Assembly (NCBI RefSeq): GCF_032586155.1
Contig: NZ_JAWHTC010000003.1
Span: forward strand, 434,001-498,000
Source of the DNA: JAWHTC01 sp032586155
GTDB taxonomy: Bacteria > Pseudomonadota > Alphaproteobacteria > Rhodobacterales > Rhodobacteraceae
Reading direction: 5' to 3'
Length of the DNA stretch: 64,000 bases
The notes under the pieces are model-generated. The model saw nothing but the letters and a program-made list of their open reading frames with translations, made no database searches and was not told the origin of the DNA. Shown one piece after another: positions 35,722 through 44,298 of the stretch; position 1 is the first letter of the stretch; every line of letters starts with the position of its first letter. The position numbers and the translations under genes are program-made.

Positions 35722-35828
35722 CGCATTTTCGTCGAAATCCGGCCTCAATCGAATATTATGCCATAATCCTGCCGTAATTCGGACCTTTAATTAAGATCAT
35801 CCAGTGGGGGCTAGCACTGGAGGCTGCC

Positions 35829-36173
35829 ATGCTTGGTGGACAAAAGAGTTTCGACAAGCGCCTGCACGGGATCAACAAGGCGCACCGGCGCGCACCCAAG
35901 CGTGCGGCCTATGTCGTTAATGCAAACGGCACGATTGCGGCGCGCCGTACCCGCAAAGGGCCAAATATCTCGATCAAGGGGATACTATACCTGGCCTTGG
36001 GCCTCGCCCTATTCAAATCCATCGCGATGGCTCAGTTTGGTCTTCCCGTCTATACCGAACGTGTGGAAGCCTTGCGCCAAGGCACATTTGTTGAACAAGC
36101 TGGCGCTGTGGTTATGCAGCCCGACCGGATTTCCATCCTCATCGCCGGACAGATTGCACCTTATCTGCGCTGA
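35829..36173 (+). CDS. Small membrane-anchored protein, unknown function
   Basis: 114 residues, basic N-terminal half (KAHRRAPKRA, RRTRKG), then one hydrophobic segment (ILYLALGLALFKSIAMA, about 52-68) and a C-terminal domain of about 45 residues outside. GGAGG lies 6 bases upstream. A small palindrome, ATTATG-C-CATAAT (35755-35767), lies in the 107-base space before it. No known family. Confidence 0.7.
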   Translation: MLGGQKSFDKRLHGINKAHRRAPKRAAYVVNANGTIAARRTRKGPNISIKGILYLALGLALFKSIAMAQFGLPVYTERVEALRQGTFVEQAGAVVMQPDRISILIAGQIAPYLR

Positions 36174-36198
36174 TCTCCGCACCCCGTCATGCAAAAGA

Positions 36199-36231
36199 AA
36201 AGCCGCGCAACCCAGATGGGTGCGCGGCTTT
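36199..36231. terminator. Strong bidirectional terminator
   Basis: AAAGCCGCGC...ACCC and GGGT...GCGCGGCTTT form a stem of about 14 pairs with one bulged base and the loop AGAT. It lies between the convergent ends of the small membrane protein and the DUF1127 gene. Confidence 0.8.
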
Positions 36232-36268
36232 GTCCGTCAAACCGTCGCGAACAGAAGCGTCCGGCGGT

Positions 36269-36475
36269 TCAGTGGTTGTCGGCGATGAATTCGATGTCAC
36301 CGCGGCACAGGCCGATATCTTCCAGCTCGCGATCGCTGAGTTGCGATAGCGCGTTGCGGGTTACGCGGGCGTCGTTCCAAGCAATGAAGCGCGCTTGCAC
36401 CGATGCAAAAATATGGCCGAAGAAGCCGTGTGTGTCAGCGGAGAGCGTGACGCGGGGTGTGTCGATTGCAGCCAT
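36269..36475 (-). CDS. DUF1127 family protein
   Basis: 68 residues. The C-terminal LSQLSDRELEDIGLCRGDIEFIA is the DUF1127 (YjiS-like) pattern. ATG 36475 has AAGGGAAC upstream and yields the standard size, while the frame itself extends to 36688. Members in Alphaproteobacteria affect phosphate and carbon metabolism and RNA turnover; this one is unstudied. Confidence 0.88.
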   Translation of the reverse strand: MAAIDTPRVTLSADTHGFFGHIFASVQARFIAWNDARVTRNALSQLSDRELEDIGLCRGDIEFIADNH

Positions 36476-36797
36476 ATCTGTGTTCCCTTTTCTGGAGTTG
36501 ATGGTCAGCGGTTTTAACAAAACGGCAGATAATCCGGGAAATGCGCTGCGACAAGCGGTGAAAACTGCATAGGGCCTATGCATTTTTTGCATGGGTTTCC
36601 TGTGTCCCAGAAACCATGAAAATAAGGCCCAAATGCGTCTTTTCGGGTGTCGTTTTTGTCGCTTTTGGTTGCAAAAAGCACCGTTCATGTCGCCTGTGGG
36701 AAACTCGTGTCGATTTTCGCCATTTTCACCTTTGCCCTTGGTAAATGTTCCCGTTTCGTGCTAGTGGTTCCCAAAAGCAACAGGGCAGTGGAAAATC

Positions 36798-37304
36798 ATG
36801 AGGGTTTTAGGGATCGATCCCGGGTTGCGGAACCTCGGCTGGGGTGTGATCGACGTGGATGGCTCGCGATTGTCCCACGTTGGCAATGGTATTTGCCGCT
36901 CAGTGGGATCTGATCTGGCTGCCAGGTTGTTGTCATTGCATGAACAACTCAGCGCGGTGCTGGCGCGGTTTGCTCCCGATACGGCGGCGGTCGAACAGAC
37001 CTTCGTCAACAAAGATGGCGCATCGACGCTGAAACTTGGTCAAGCGCGTGGTATTTGCCTGTTGGTCCCGGCACAAGCCGGGCTCGCAGTGGGTGAATAC
37101 GCCCCCAACACGGTCAAGAAAACCGTTGTTGGTGTCGGCCACGCGCAAAAGGCGCAGGTGGACCACATGGTGAAGATGCAACTTCCCGGCGTGCAGATCG
37201 AAGGGTCGGACGCGGCGGATGCACTGGCTGTCGCGATTTGCCACGCCCATCATACCCGCAGCGGTGCGGCGGTGCGGGATGCGCTCAGGAAGGTGGGCAC
37301 ATGA
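36798..37304 (+). CDS. ruvC: Holliday junction resolvase
   Basis: 168 residues. VLGIDPGLRNLGWGV holds the first catalytic aspartate (D6 or so), AAVEQTFVNKDGAST the Glu, and DAADALAVAICHAHH the C-terminal Asp and His of RuvC. First of ruvCAB; ATGA overlap with ruvA. Confidence 0.96.
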   Translation: MRVLGIDPGLRNLGWGVIDVDGSRLSHVGNGICRSVGSDLAARLLSLHEQLSAVLARFAPDTAAVEQTFVNKDGASTLKLGQARGICLLVPAQAGLAVGEYAPNTVKKTVVGVGHAQKAQVDHMVKMQLPGVQIEGSDAADALAVAICHAHHTRSGAAVRDALRKVGT

Positions 37305-37966
37305 TTGGCAAGATTGCAGGCCGGATCGATTATCGTGGCGAAGATCACGTGCTGATCGACGTGAAAGGCGTGGGCTACCTCGTCTATTGCTCGGACCGCA
37401 CTCTGGCGGCGCTACCCGGCCCCGGCGAGGCGGTGGCGCTCTACACCGACCTTCTGGTGCGCGAGGACCTGTTGCAGCTTTTCGGGTTCACCTCGCTTGT
37501 CGAAAAAGAATGGCACCGGTTGCTGATGAGTGTTCAGGGTATCGGGGCCAAGGCGTCGATGGCGATCATGGGTGCACTGGGTGCAGAAGGGGTTAACCGT
37601 GCAATCGCGCTGGGCGACTGGAACGCGGTGAAGGCTGCCAAGGGGGTCGGCCCCAAGACCGCGCAGCGGGTGGTGAATGAACTAAAGGATAAGGCGCCCA
37701 CAGTTATGGCGATGGGGGGTACCGCGCCGGACGTGCCGGTGATCGAAGAGACGGAAGTAATCGAACCTGTGACGGCCCTCAAGGCGCAACCTGTACCCAA
37801 GGGCAACATGGCGGCCCAGTCCGAGGCGCTTTCGGCCCTGTCGAATCTTGGTTACGCGCCCGGTGAAGCTGCCGGCGCGGTGGCACAGGCTGCGGGTGAG
37901 GCCCCCGAGACCGATACCGCCACGCTTATTCGTGAAGCGCTTAAGCTGTTGGCGCCGAAGGGGTAA
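37301..37966 (+). CDS. ruvA: Holliday junction branch migration protein RuvA
   Basis: 221 residues. Domain I (MIGKIAGRIDYRG, LIDVKGVGYLVYC), helix-hairpin-helix motifs (LLMSVQGIGAKASMAI, AAKGVGPKTAQRVVNEL), an acidic linker, and domain III at the C-terminus (ALSNLGYAPGEA) that contacts RuvB. Confidence 0.96.
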   Translation: MIGKIAGRIDYRGEDHVLIDVKGVGYLVYCSDRTLAALPGPGEAVALYTDLLVREDLLQLFGFTSLVEKEWHRLLMSVQGIGAKASMAIMGALGAEGVNRAIALGDWNAVKAAKGVGPKTAQRVVNELKDKAPTVMAMGGTAPDVPVIEETEVIEPVTALKAQPVPKGNMAAQSEALSALSNLGYAPGEAAGAVAQAAGEAPETDTATLIREALKLLAPKG

Positions 37967-37969
37967 TGG

Positions 37970-38998
37970 ATGGAACAGCCTGACCCCACATTGCGCGCCA
38001 CCCCCTTGCCCGAGGATACCGATCGTGCGCTGCGGCCTCAATTGTTGGACGAGTTCGTCGGCCAGGAAGAGGCACGGGCGAACCTGAAGGTGTTCATCCA
38101 GTCGGCCCGGATGCGCGGCGAGGCGATGGATCACACGCTGTTCTTTGGGCCTCCCGGCCTGGGCAAGACCACGCTGGCACAGATCATGGCGCGCGAGTTG
38201 GGGGTGGGGTTCCGGATGACGTCCGGCCCGGTGCTGGCCAAAGCGGGGGACCTGGCGGCGATCCTGACAAATCTTGAAGCCAACGATGTGCTGTTTATCG
38301 ATGAAATTCATCGCCTTAACCCGGCGGTGGAAGAGGTGCTTTATCCGGCGATGGAGGATTTCGAGCTGGATCTGGTGATCGGGGAAGGCCCGGCTGCACG
38401 CACGGTGCGGATCGAATTGCAGCCCTTTACGCTGGTGGGCGCAACTACGCGGTTGGGGCTGTTGACGACTCCGCTGCGAGACCGGTTCGGCATTCCGACG
38501 CGGCTACAGTTTTACGAGATTCACGAGTTGAATCAGATCGTTACCGCCAATTCGCGCAAGTTAGGTGTGATGGCAGACGCGGAAGGGGCCTTGGAAATTG
38601 CCCGCCGTTCACGGGGCACGCCACGAATTGCCGGACGCTTGCTGCGCCGGGTGGTGGATTTTGCACTGGTTGAGGGTGATGGCAAGATCACCAAGGCGCT
38701 GGCTGATGGAGCGCTGACCCGGTTGGGGGTGGATCACCTTGGCTTGGACGGCGCGGACCGGCGTTATCTTACTATGATTGCAGAGAATTATCAGGGTGGC
38801 CCGGTGGGGATCGAAACCCTTGCGGCGGCGCTATCCGAAGCGCGCGATGCGATTGAAGAGGTGATCGAGCCGTTCCTGTTGCAACAGGGTTTGATCCAGC
38901 GCACGCCGCGCGGGCGAATGCTGGCGCAGAAGGGTTGGAACCATCTCGGGCTGGCGGCACCCGTACCCAAGGGGCAGAACGACCTGTTCGACGGGTAG
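37970..38998 (+). CDS. ruvB: Holliday junction branch migration ATPase RuvB
   Basis: 342 residues. FGPPGLGKTTLAQ is Walker A, FIDEIHRLN Walker B, GATTRLGLLTTPLRDRFG the sensor 1/arginine-finger region; the winged-helix domain closes the protein. Three bases separate it from ruvA. Confidence 0.97.
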   Translation: MEQPDPTLRATPLPEDTDRALRPQLLDEFVGQEEARANLKVFIQSARMRGEAMDHTLFFGPPGLGKTTLAQIMARELGVGFRMTSGPVLAKAGDLAAILTNLEANDVLFIDEIHRLNPAVEEVLYPAMEDFELDLVIGEGPAARTVRIELQPFTLVGATTRLGLLTTPLRDRFGIPTRLQFYEIHELNQIVTANSRKLGVMADAEGALEIARRSRGTPRIAGRLLRRVVDFALVEGDGKITKALADGALTRLGVDHLGLDGADRRYLTMIAENYQGGPVGIETLAAALSEARDAIEEVIEPFLLQQGLIQRTPRGRMLAQKGWNHLGLAAPVPKGQNDLFDG

Positions 38999-39058
38999 GG
39001 CGGGCGTTGCGTTAGGTACGGATTTTCGAAAGAAAGCCGGGGTCTGGAATCCGTATGG

Positions 39059-39086
39059 CACCTGCCGGCTATCCGTCTGGCAGGTG
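39059..39086 (+). terminator. Hairpin downstream of ruvB
   Basis: CACCTGCC (39059-39066) pairs perfectly with GGCAGGTG (39079-39086) over a 12-base loop, about 60 bases after the ruvB stop. No T-run follows, so termination would need Rho or the hairpin may only protect the 3' end. The loop and flanks carry CCGTCTGG/CCGTATGG, also present (inverted) at about 25639-25680. Confidence 0.45.
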
Positions 39087-39208
39087 CGCGGCTCCGGCGA
39101 ATCGGGGGTGGCGTCAACTTTTTTCCGGGTCTCGGGCAGATGCGACGGGCTTGCCCTGCTGGACCATTCGCGGCATGTGGAGGCACGTGACGAAAGAGGG
39201 CCCAAGCG

Positions 39209-39832
39209 ATGACACCGGACGAGATTGAAAAGCTGTTTTCCCGTGGCGACGGGAGTTATCTGTTTGCCCGCTGGGGCCGACCCATCGTGCCGGTGGTTTT
39301 TGGCGTTGACGACAACACATTGTCCGTGATCAAGGGGGCCATCGAGGCGGTGGTGACGCTGGCCGGGCACAAGATGGCCGAGACCGATCCGGAGCTGGGC
39401 TCGAACCTCATGTTCTTCTTCTTCCGTGAATGGGACGAGCTCTTGGAGCTTGAAGGGTTCGAGCAGATGGTACCCGAGATCGGCGACACGGTGCAGAAAT
39501 TGAAAGCACGGGGGGCCAACCAGTACCGCTTCTTCCGCTTCGAGAAAACCGGCGAGATCAAGGCCGGGTTCGTCTTCCTGCGCATGGACAGGGCGTTGGG
39601 AGCGATGCCGGCAGAAGACTTGGCGCTGGCCCAGGCGGTGCAGGTGATCCTGCTCTGGGGCGAGACGGCCTTTGCCGAGCGCTCGCCGCTGGCAAAACTG
39701 CCCGAGGGGCAGGTGGTTTTGCGGCCCGAGATCGCAAGTGTGATTGCGGCCGGGTATGATCCGATGATGCCAGGGATGGACCAGGACGGCGCGGCCCACT
39801 CTTTGCGGATGTTTGCGCGGATGCGAGGGTGA
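39209..39832 (+). CDS. Conserved hypothetical protein
   Basis: 207 residues, soluble, no signal. Features are LFSRGDGSYLFARWGRPIVPVVFGVDD at the start, LGSNLMFFFFREWDEL in the middle and NQYRFFRFEKTGEIKAGFVFLRMD. I do not recognise the family. It follows ruvCAB and precedes thpR, but the gaps (210 and 108 bases) do not require an operon. AAAGAGGG upstream of the ATG. Confidence 0.75.
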   Translation: MTPDEIEKLFSRGDGSYLFARWGRPIVPVVFGVDDNTLSVIKGAIEAVVTLAGHKMAETDPELGSNLMFFFFREWDELLELEGFEQMVPEIGDTVQKLKARGANQYRFFRFEKTGEIKAGFVFLRMDRALGAMPAEDLALAQAVQVILLWGETAFAERSPLAKLPEGQVVLRPEIASVIAAGYDPMMPGMDQDGAAHSLRMFARMRG

Positions 39833-39940
39833 GGATGACCCTGCAAAGGCACACCCTGCAACCGCCCTGTGCCCGTGTACGGCCATTCGGAGCCCCGCCC
39901 CAAACCCCGGGATGTATTGAGCAAGATGACGGGAGGGATC

Positions 39941-40471
39941 ATGCGCGCTTTTGTGGCTATTGAACTGCCTGATGGCTTAGCCGAGTCGCTGGAAGGGGTG
40001 CAGGAGGGGCTGCCGGGGCGGCATGTGGCCCCGGGCAATCTGCATCTGACGCTGGCTTTTCTGGGGGATGTATTCGAGGGGCAGGTCTGGGCCTTGGCCG
40101 AGAGACTGGCCGAGTTGCGACTGAAGGCGCCGGTGTTGCGGGTGACCGGCCTGGACATGTTTGGCGGAAAGCGGCCGAACCTGTGCTTTGCCTCTGTCGG
40201 GAAGGATCAGGCGCTGGAGGCGGTGCGAGACACGGTACAGCGGACGTGCCGGGAGATCGGGATCGATCTGCGCCGCGAACGGTTTCGCCCGCATGTCACC
40301 CTGTCCCGGTTCGGCCGGGAACTGGGGCCAAGAGAGGAAGAGCGATTGGCTGCACAACTGGGACTGGTGCACATACCGGAGGTGCCGGCGGAGCGCTTTG
40401 CGATTTACCGATCCGATCTGCGGCCTGAGGGGGTGATATACACACCGGTTGCCGAGTTTGAATTCGATTAG
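39941..40471 (+). CDS. thpR: RNA 2',3'-cyclic phosphodiesterase
   Basis: 176 residues, the LigT-like 2H family. The two HxTL motifs are HLTLAFLG (about residue 35) and HVTLSRFG (about residue 123), which place both catalytic histidines. Start at ATG 39941 after GGGAGGG; family members begin with the same MRAFVAIELP. Confidence 0.92.
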   Translation: MRAFVAIELPDGLAESLEGVQEGLPGRHVAPGNLHLTLAFLGDVFEGQVWALAERLAELRLKAPVLRVTGLDMFGGKRPNLCFASVGKDQALEAVRDTVQRTCREIGIDLRRERFRPHVTLSRFGRELGPREEERLAAQLGLVHIPEVPAERFAIYRSDLRPEGVIYTPVAEFEFD

Positions 40472-40484
40472 TTTATAGCTAATC
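40466..40484 (+). promoter_or_regulatory. Palindrome upstream of the monooxygenase-Rieske operon, possible LysR-type box
   Basis: GATTAG-TTTATAG-CTAATC is an AT-rich inverted repeat containing a T-n11-A core, the shape of LysR-type regulator sites. It overlaps the thpR stop codon and lies about 155 bases before the monooxygenase start. Alternative: a weak terminator of thpR. Confidence 0.4.
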
Positions 40485-40639
40485 AAAAACTAGCAAAAAA
40501 ATTCTTTTTCCTAAGAAACGTGCAAGGCATTGTCCCGCCAAAGGCGCGCGATTCCCGAAAAGGAAGCCTGGTCACGAATGCGGGCAACACGCTTGCCCTT
40601 GTGGGCATTACGGTGCGCAAGCGAAAAAAAGGTCGAAAA

Positions 40640-41896
40640 ATGGCTGTGGAGCGAACGGATACATTGGTGATCGGCGGCGGTCAGGCAGGGGTGGCGATGA
40701 GCGAACACCTGGGCAAGCAGGGTGTGCCGCATCTGGTATTGGAGCGTGGGCGAATTGCAGAGCGCTGGCGCTCGGAACGCTGGGACAGCCTGGTGATGAA
40801 CGGGCCTGCATGGCATGACCGGTTTCCGGGGATGTCGTTTGACGGCGAAGACCCGGACAGTTTTCCCGGCAAGGAGCGGGTGGCGGATTACTTCGTCGAT
40901 TATGCCCGGATGATAGAGATGCCGATCCGTGAAGGGGTGGAGGTGATGCGGGTTACGCGCAATGAAGGGCGCGCCGGCTTTACCGCCGAGACCTCGGATG
41001 GAGTGATCGAGGCGTTGCGGGTGGTGGCCGCGACCGGGCCCTTCCAGCAGCCGGTGATCCCGCCAATCGTGGCCGAGGGTGCGGATGTCGTCCAGATGCA
41101 TTCGGCGCAGTACAAGAACCCGGGCCAGTTGGCCGACGGTGCGGTGCTGGTGGTCGGCGCCGGATCATCCGGAGTGCAGATCGCAGACGAGTTGAACAAG
41201 GCCGGGCGCAAGGTTTACCTGTCGGTCGGGCCGCATGACCGTCCGCCGCGCTCCTATCGCGGGCGCGATTTTGTCTGGTGGCTGGGCGTGCTGAACATGT
41301 GGGATGCTGCTGCGCCGCCCGCCGGGGCTGAGCACGTGACCATTGCCGTCAGCGGCGCCGAGGGTGGTCACACGGTGGATTTTCGCAAGCTGGCCGAGCA
41401 GGGGATCATTCTTGTGGGACGTACCGAGGGTTTTGATGGTGTGGTGATGCGCTTTGCCGGGGACCTGGTCGACAATGTGAACAATGGCGATGCCAACCTG
41501 ATGTCGGTGCTGGATGCGGCGGATGCTTATGTCGCCCGCAACAGGCTGGACCTGCCTGAGGAACCCGAGGCGCGCAAGGTTGGGCCCGATCCGGATTGCA
41601 TGGTCAATCCGCAGCGCACACTGGACCTGAAAGAGGCCGGGGTCACGACGATCCTCTGGGCCACCGGGTTCAAGACCGATTACAGCTGGCTTAAGGTTGA
41701 TGCCTTTGATGAGAACGCCAAGCCGATACATCAGCGCGGTGTGTCCAGCGCGCCGGATGTGTACTTCGTAGGGCTGCCTTGGCTGTCGCGGCGGGGGTCG
41801 TCCTTTATCTGGGGCGTGTGGCACGATGCCAAGTTCATCGCCGACCAGATTGCAATTCAACGTGGTTACGCGGCCTACAAAGGCCCCGAGGACTAG
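40640..41896 (+). CDS. Flavin-dependent monooxygenase-like protein (CzcO/FMO type)
   Basis: 418 residues. FAD-binding GGGQAG near residue 13 and NADPH-binding GAGSSG at 173-178 give two Rossmann folds; FPGKERVADY and MHSAQYKNP match the signature elements of FMO/CzcO-type enzymes; ATGF in ILWATGFKTDY is also typical. Expected to oxygenate a small organic compound using NADPH and FAD in one chain. AAAGG lies 7 bases before ATG 40640. The Rieske oxygenase gene follows after 11 bases, so both belong to one transcript. Confidence 0.87.
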   Translation: MAVERTDTLVIGGGQAGVAMSEHLGKQGVPHLVLERGRIAERWRSERWDSLVMNGPAWHDRFPGMSFDGEDPDSFPGKERVADYFVDYARMIEMPIREGVEVMRVTRNEGRAGFTAETSDGVIEALRVVAATGPFQQPVIPPIVAEGADVVQMHSAQYKNPGQLADGAVLVVGAGSSGVQIADELNKAGRKVYLSVGPHDRPPRSYRGRDFVWWLGVLNMWDAAAPPAGAEHVTIAVSGAEGGHTVDFRKLAEQGIILVGRTEGFDGVVMRFAGDLVDNVNNGDANLMSVLDAADAYVARNRLDLPEEPEARKVGPDPDCMVNPQRTLDLKEAGVTTILWATGFKTDYSWLKVDAFDENAKPIHQRGVSSAPDVYFVGLPWLSRRGSSFIWGVWHDAKFIADQIAIQRGYAAYKGPED

Positions 41897-41907
41897 GAGA
41901 CGAGACA

Positions 41908-43041
41908 ATGGCAAATGATCTGACCCCGAATGCACTGGAAGAGCTGGCCGCGAATGTGGCTCAGCCATTCGAGAGCGCACATGCAATGCCGCCATCGGTC
42001 TATACCAGCCAGGCCTTCATGGAGCAGGAGATCGACGGGGTTTTTGCCAAGGAGTGGTACTGTGTTGGCCGTGCCGATGCGTTGAAGGAACCGGGCGATT
42101 ATGTAACCGCCGAACTGGCGCGGCAGCCGGTGGTGGTGCTGCGCGACCGCGACGGCGACTTGAAGGCACTGAGCAATGTCTGTCTGCATCGAATGAGCAC
42201 GATGCTGGAAGGGCGGGGTAAGGCGCGTGCCGTGACCTGTCCTTATCACGGCTGGACCTACAACCTTGATGGCACGCTGCGTGGCGCCCCGGCGATGACG
42301 CTGAATGAGGGTTTCTGCAAGGAGAGCTACAAACTGCCATCCGTGCGCTGCGAGGAATGGTTGGGCTGGGTGTTCATCACGCTGAACGCCGATGCTCTTC
42401 CCGTGGCCGAGCAGTTGCGCGAAGTCGAGGCGATGGTCGCCGGGTACGACATGACCAATTATACCGAGACCTTCTACGAAGAGCATGAGTGGAACACCAA
42501 CTGGAAGGTGTTGGCCGAAAATTTCATGGAAAGCTATCACCTGCCGGTGTGTCACGCGGGCACGATCGGCGGGCTGAGCAAGCTGGAAGAAATGGTCTGT
42601 CCGCCGGGATTGGAGGCGTTCAACTATCACACCATCCTGAAGGATGATCAGCTGCGCATCGCCATGGCGCACCCGACCAATGATCGTTTGGAAGGCGAGA
42701 TGCGGCGCACGACTTTCTTGTTGGCGATCTATCCCTCATTGCTGATCACCCTGACACCGGGGTATTTCTGGTATCTCAGTTTGCGTCCGGTCGAACCGGG
42801 CAAGGTCCACATCCGCTTTGGTGGTGGCATGTCGGACGATTACAAGAACGACGAGGACGCGCAGGAAAACTTTGTCGCGCTGAAAACGCTGCTCGACGAA
42901 GTGAACGTCGAGGACAAGGGCTGTACTGAAAAGGTTTATGCGGGACTCAAGTCTGATCTTGCGCGACCGGGGCATCTGTCGCACCTTGAACGCCCGAACT
43001 ATGATTTCGCGCAATATCTCTACGCGAAGCTCAAACCATGA
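41908..43041 (+). CDS. Rieske non-heme iron oxygenase, alpha subunit type
   Basis: 377 residues. The [2Fe-2S] Rieske ligands are C92, H94, C111 and H114 (CLH...CPYH). The mononuclear iron site is in ENFMESYHLPVCH with H211 and H216. It resembles ring-hydroxylating and N-demethylating oxygenases with a single subunit type; no beta subunit, ferredoxin or FNR-type reductase gene is next to it. AGGAG is 9 bases before the ATG. Overlaps the next gene by four bases, suggesting the two proteins are made in step. Confidence 0.92.
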   Translation: MANDLTPNALEELAANVAQPFESAHAMPPSVYTSQAFMEQEIDGVFAKEWYCVGRADALKEPGDYVTAELARQPVVVLRDRDGDLKALSNVCLHRMSTMLEGRGKARAVTCPYHGWTYNLDGTLRGAPAMTLNEGFCKESYKLPSVRCEEWLGWVFITLNADALPVAEQLREVEAMVAGYDMTNYTETFYEEHEWNTNWKVLAENFMESYHLPVCHAGTIGGLSKLEEMVCPPGLEAFNYHTILKDDQLRIAMAHPTNDRLEGEMRRTTFLLAIYPSLLITLTPGYFWYLSLRPVEPGKVHIRFGGGMSDDYKNDEDAQENFVALKTLLDEVNVEDKGCTEKVYAGLKSDLARPGHLSHLERPNYDFAQYLYAKLKP

Positions 43042-44228
43042 AGGTGTATCGCATGACCCACTCCCCCGATGCCGCCCTGCGCGACAGGTTCATCGGCGGG
43101 ATGAGCCATGCGGCGGCCACGGTCAATGTGGTGACAACCGACGGCCCGGCGGGGCGGGGCGGCGTGACGGTTTCAGCCATGTCATCGGTCAGCGCCGACG
43201 GGCCGCGCCCGACGCTGTTGGTCTGCGTCCATCACCAAAGCAAGGTCGCGCAGCAGATCATCGACAACGGGGTTTTCGTGGTGAACATCCTCAAGGATGA
43301 CCAGGCCTATATCTCGGACGCCTTTGCGGGTCGGTTCAAGGATCAGCTGGCCGACAAGTTCGATTGCTGTGATTGGGAGGTCATGGCCTCGGGCGCGCCG
43401 CGGGTGCGTGATCCGTTGGTCGGGTTCGATTGTCATGTGATCTCGTCAGAGCGGGTGGGCACGCATCACGTCTTTTTTGGCGAGGTCGACGATATCTTCA
43501 TCGCCGATGGCGGCTCGCCGCTGATTTATGCGCGGCGCTCCTATGGCGCGGCAACACGGATCGAGGTGCCGGGTAGCATCGCGGCCGGAAAAGAGGCCGA
43601 AGGACAACGCCTGAGCGTCGGATGCTTTCACACCTTCGCGCCGATCCTTCTGCCGGACATGATTCGGCGGATGACGGCGCTGCAATCGGGGTTGAAGATC
43701 GACCTGATCGAAGGCGATCAGCGCCGGGTGCAACAGGCGGTGATGGCGGGCGAGGCCGATCTGGCGTTGCTCTATGACTATCAATTGCCGGACGAATTGG
43801 AGGCGATCGCGCTGACCGAGTTGCAGCCCTATGTGCTGTTGGCGCATGATCATCCGCTGGCCGAGATGCACGAGTTGCGGCCTGCAGATCTGTCGGGGCA
43901 GCCAATGGTGCTTCTCGGGGCGACCCCGTCGAGCGACTTTGCTACCTCGATCATGGAAAATGCCGGTGCCGATCTGAACGTGGCCTATCGCAGCGCCAGT
44001 TTCGAAATGGTGCGCGGGCTGGTGGGGCAGGGGCTTGGCTTTACCATCTTGGCGACGCGGCCCGCGTCGACCGTGAGCTATGACGGAAGGCTTCTTGTGA
44101 CGCGGCCGCTGGTGGTGGATACTCCGCGGCCCAGCCGGGTGATGCTGGTCAGCCGCAAGGGCGCGCGGCTGAGCCCACAGGCCGAGCGGTTTCGCTGGTT
44201 CTGCAAGGATTTCTTTGACCTGCACTGA
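43038..44228 (+). CDS. Flavin reductase domain fused to a LysR-type effector-binding domain
   Basis: 396 residues in two modules. Residues about 14-165 are a flavin reductase (FMN-binding split barrel): MSHAAATVNVVTTDG, VTVSAMSSVSADGPRPTLLVC, FVVNILKDDQ and GTHHVFFGEVDDI in family order. Residues about 190-390 look like a LysR substrate-binding domain: LSVGCFHTFAPILLPDMIRR, VMAGEADLALLYD, VLLAHDHPLAE, VGQGLGFTILATRP. The LysR winged helix is absent. The C-terminal domain resembles that of the LysR protein encoded at 46607. Probably a reductase whose flavin or NAD(P)H step is controlled by a bound ligand; partner oxygenase not identified. Confidence 0.85.
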   Translation: MKVYRMTHSPDAALRDRFIGGMSHAAATVNVVTTDGPAGRGGVTVSAMSSVSADGPRPTLLVCVHHQSKVAQQIIDNGVFVVNILKDDQAYISDAFAGRFKDQLADKFDCCDWEVMASGAPRVRDPLVGFDCHVISSERVGTHHVFFGEVDDIFIADGGSPLIYARRSYGAATRIEVPGSIAAGKEAEGQRLSVGCFHTFAPILLPDMIRRMTALQSGLKIDLIEGDQRRVQQAVMAGEADLALLYDYQLPDELEAIALTELQPYVLLAHDHPLAEMHELRPADLSGQPMVLLGATPSSDFATSIMENAGADLNVAYRSASFEMVRGLVGQGLGFTILATRPASTVSYDGRLLVTRPLVVDTPRPSRVMLVSRKGARLSPQAERFRWFCKDFFDLH

Positions 44229-44234
44229 AGATCG

Positions 44235-44251
44235 GTGCGCAAAATGCGCAC
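44235..44251. promoter_or_regulatory. Palindrome upstream of ridA-type gene
   Basis: GTGCGC-AAAAT-GCGCAC is a perfect 17-base inverted repeat in the 70-base gap between the reductase fusion and the ridA-type gene. It may be an operator for the local LysR protein or a hairpin ending the first transcript; no T-run follows. Confidence 0.45.
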
Positions 44252-44298
44252 ACTACGCAAGCGGCGTGGCAACATAACGCCACACGGGAGAGTATGCC

